In this document: positions 63,208 through 64,000 of the stretch, in pieces
Position numbering within the stretch: position 1 is the stretch's first letter
Layout of the letters: every line of letters starts with the position of its first letter
From: Mucilaginibacter arboris
GTDB taxonomy: Bacteria; Bacteroidota; Bacteroidia; Sphingobacteriales; Sphingobacteriaceae
Length of the DNA: 64,000 nucleotides
Assembly: GCF_009754915.1 (NCBI RefSeq)
Contig: NZ_WPIK01000009.1
Span: forward strand, 124,001-188,000
Direction of reading: 5' to 3'
Made by a program: the position numbers and the translations under genes
The notes under the pieces: model-generated
Database searches by the model: none
Told to the model about the DNA's origin: nothing
What the model saw: only the letters and a program-made list of their open reading frames with translations

Positions 63208-64000
63208 TCAATTAAAAGAAGAAAAGCTATCCAACAATTGTTTTGATACTAAAGAAATGTCTGTATAATTAACAGTAATTTCTTTAGTTAAACATACTTC
63301 AAAGTTCCCAGATAAATAGTATATTACTCCTTTTGCTATAGGAAGATTTTTTATTCCTGCTGGATACCAAGGCTTTGAAATGCATATTACAGGAAGATTA
63401 TGTTCATGCATTGCGGCAACAGAGCCACTTTTTTCTATTATAGGAAGTGCAGTAGATGAAATACCAAATGTTGCAGTATTAAATACTTCAGATATACGAT
63501 CTATAGATTGTTCTCCAAGAGTGATTATATTTAATCCGGCTAATTTCCAAACAGTTTCCCAATGAGATTGTTCTTTGCCGGATCGCCCTATAAGTATTAA
63601 ATCAAATTCAATTCCTTTTTTCTGCTTGTATAAAGCAGCTTCTTTTGCAAAACTTTCAATTGGAGCTCCAGGATGTATAGTACCGAAATTGACAAAAGTA
63701 ATTTTTTTGTAGTTGTTTGAATTTGATTTAAAAATATAAGGATGCATAAGTGGTATATTAGAAAAAAGTGGTAAGTATTTGGCACTATACCCCAGTTTTT
63801 TAAGTTGTATCTGGTACAATCCAGTTTGAGTAGTAATTAAAGAAGGATTTAATTTTTTTATTAATTTTTTTATCAAAAACTTTTGAATTCCTCCCCATAT
63901 TTTATATTTGAATGTTGAATTTTTTTCCATTCCAACCCATAATTCATGAAACATAATATGCCAACGCCTTCCTCCTATACTAAACTTTGATAAGCCTTTA
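63208..64000 (-). CDS. Glycosyltransferase, GT-B type, 5' end cut by the window
   Basis: The frame stays open to the window edge, reading KGLSKFSIGGRRWHIMFHELWVG, so the ATG at 63954 is internal and the N-terminus is missing. About 264 residues are visible. The central region has ITFVNFGTIHPGAPIESF and FDLILIGRSGKEQSHW, typical of the donor domain of GT-B enzymes, then FNTATFGISSTALPIIEKSGSVAAMHEHNLPVICI. The EX7E motif is not canonical. The sugar is unknown. Confidence 0.75.
   Translation of the reverse strand, partial: KGLSKFSIGGRRWHIMFHELWVGMEKNSTFKYKIWGGIQKFLIKKLIKKLNPSLITTQTGLYQIQLKKLGYSAKYLPLFSNIPLMHPYIFKSNSNNYKKITFVNFGTIHPGAPIESFAKEAALYKQKKGIEFDLILIGRSGKEQSHWETVWKLAGLNIITLGEQSIDRISEVFNTATFGISSTALPIIEKSGSVAAMHEHNLPVICISKPWYPAGIKNLPIAKGVIYYLSGNFEVCLTKEITVNYTDISLVSKQLLDSFSSFN

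Overview
The window looks like a chromosomal segment of a Bacteroidota bacterium, most probably Sphingobacteriaceae (Pedobacter/Mucilaginibacter-like); the family placement is inference. The sequence is AT-rich. Several genes are preceded by the Bacteroidota -7 box TAnnTTTG (a full TTTG-N19-TAnnTTTG at 46244-46274). Gene content fits: fused hisIE and hisB, long-form hisG, GH20 hexosaminidase, M13 peptidase, YtrA-type GntR/ABC operon, and fucose-type exopolysaccharide genes with WcaF/WcaI/WcaJ-like products.

Layout. 1-2019: end of an NlpC/P60 hydrolase, a DUF4142 lipoprotein and a WD40 protein. 2136-11083 (minus): complete histidine operon hisL-G-D-C-B-H-A-[alpha/beta hydrolase]-F-IE. hisL is a 17-residue leader with five consecutive His codons, indicating attenuation. 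11226-17723: membrane glycosyltransferase, serine hydrolase, PIN toxin-antitoxin pair, MazG, nitroreductase, MnmD, HAD phosphatase. 17880-19725: two more toxin-antitoxin pairs and a probably frameshifted acetyltransferase. 19834-36697: housekeeping genes (M13 peptidase, valS, fRMsr, 3-methyladenine glycosylase, HDAC-like deacetylase, MATE exporter, aldo/keto reductase, htpG). 36891-36975: tRNA-Ser(UGA), then about 1.5 kb without intact genes but full of repeats. 38451-49958: a large unrecognised exported protein, esterase, GH20, a Crp-like regulator group, a YtrA-type ABC operon and mobA. 49993 to the right edge (minus): an exopolysaccharide locus with gmd, fcl, a WcaJ-like initiating transferase, an acetyltransferase, a polymerase-like membrane protein and seven glycosyltransferase genes, one cut by the edge.

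The most unusual signal is a dispersed 12-mer, TAAAAGAAGCAT. I counted 29 exact copies on both strands plus about a dozen near copies. A sister 12-mer, TAAAAACAGCAT, has 10 exact copies. They lie between genes, at gene ends and inside reading frames. They are often preceded by a short T-rich arm (TTTTTA-N4/5-TAAAA), and twice they form perfect inverted pairs that look like terminators. The density and the paired-terminator arrangement resemble DNA uptake sequences of Neisseria and Pasteurellaceae, but the function here is unknown. Other palindromic elements have inserted between and inside genes: one supplies the hisD stop codon, another ends hisB, and a third adds about 40 residues in frame to ValS.
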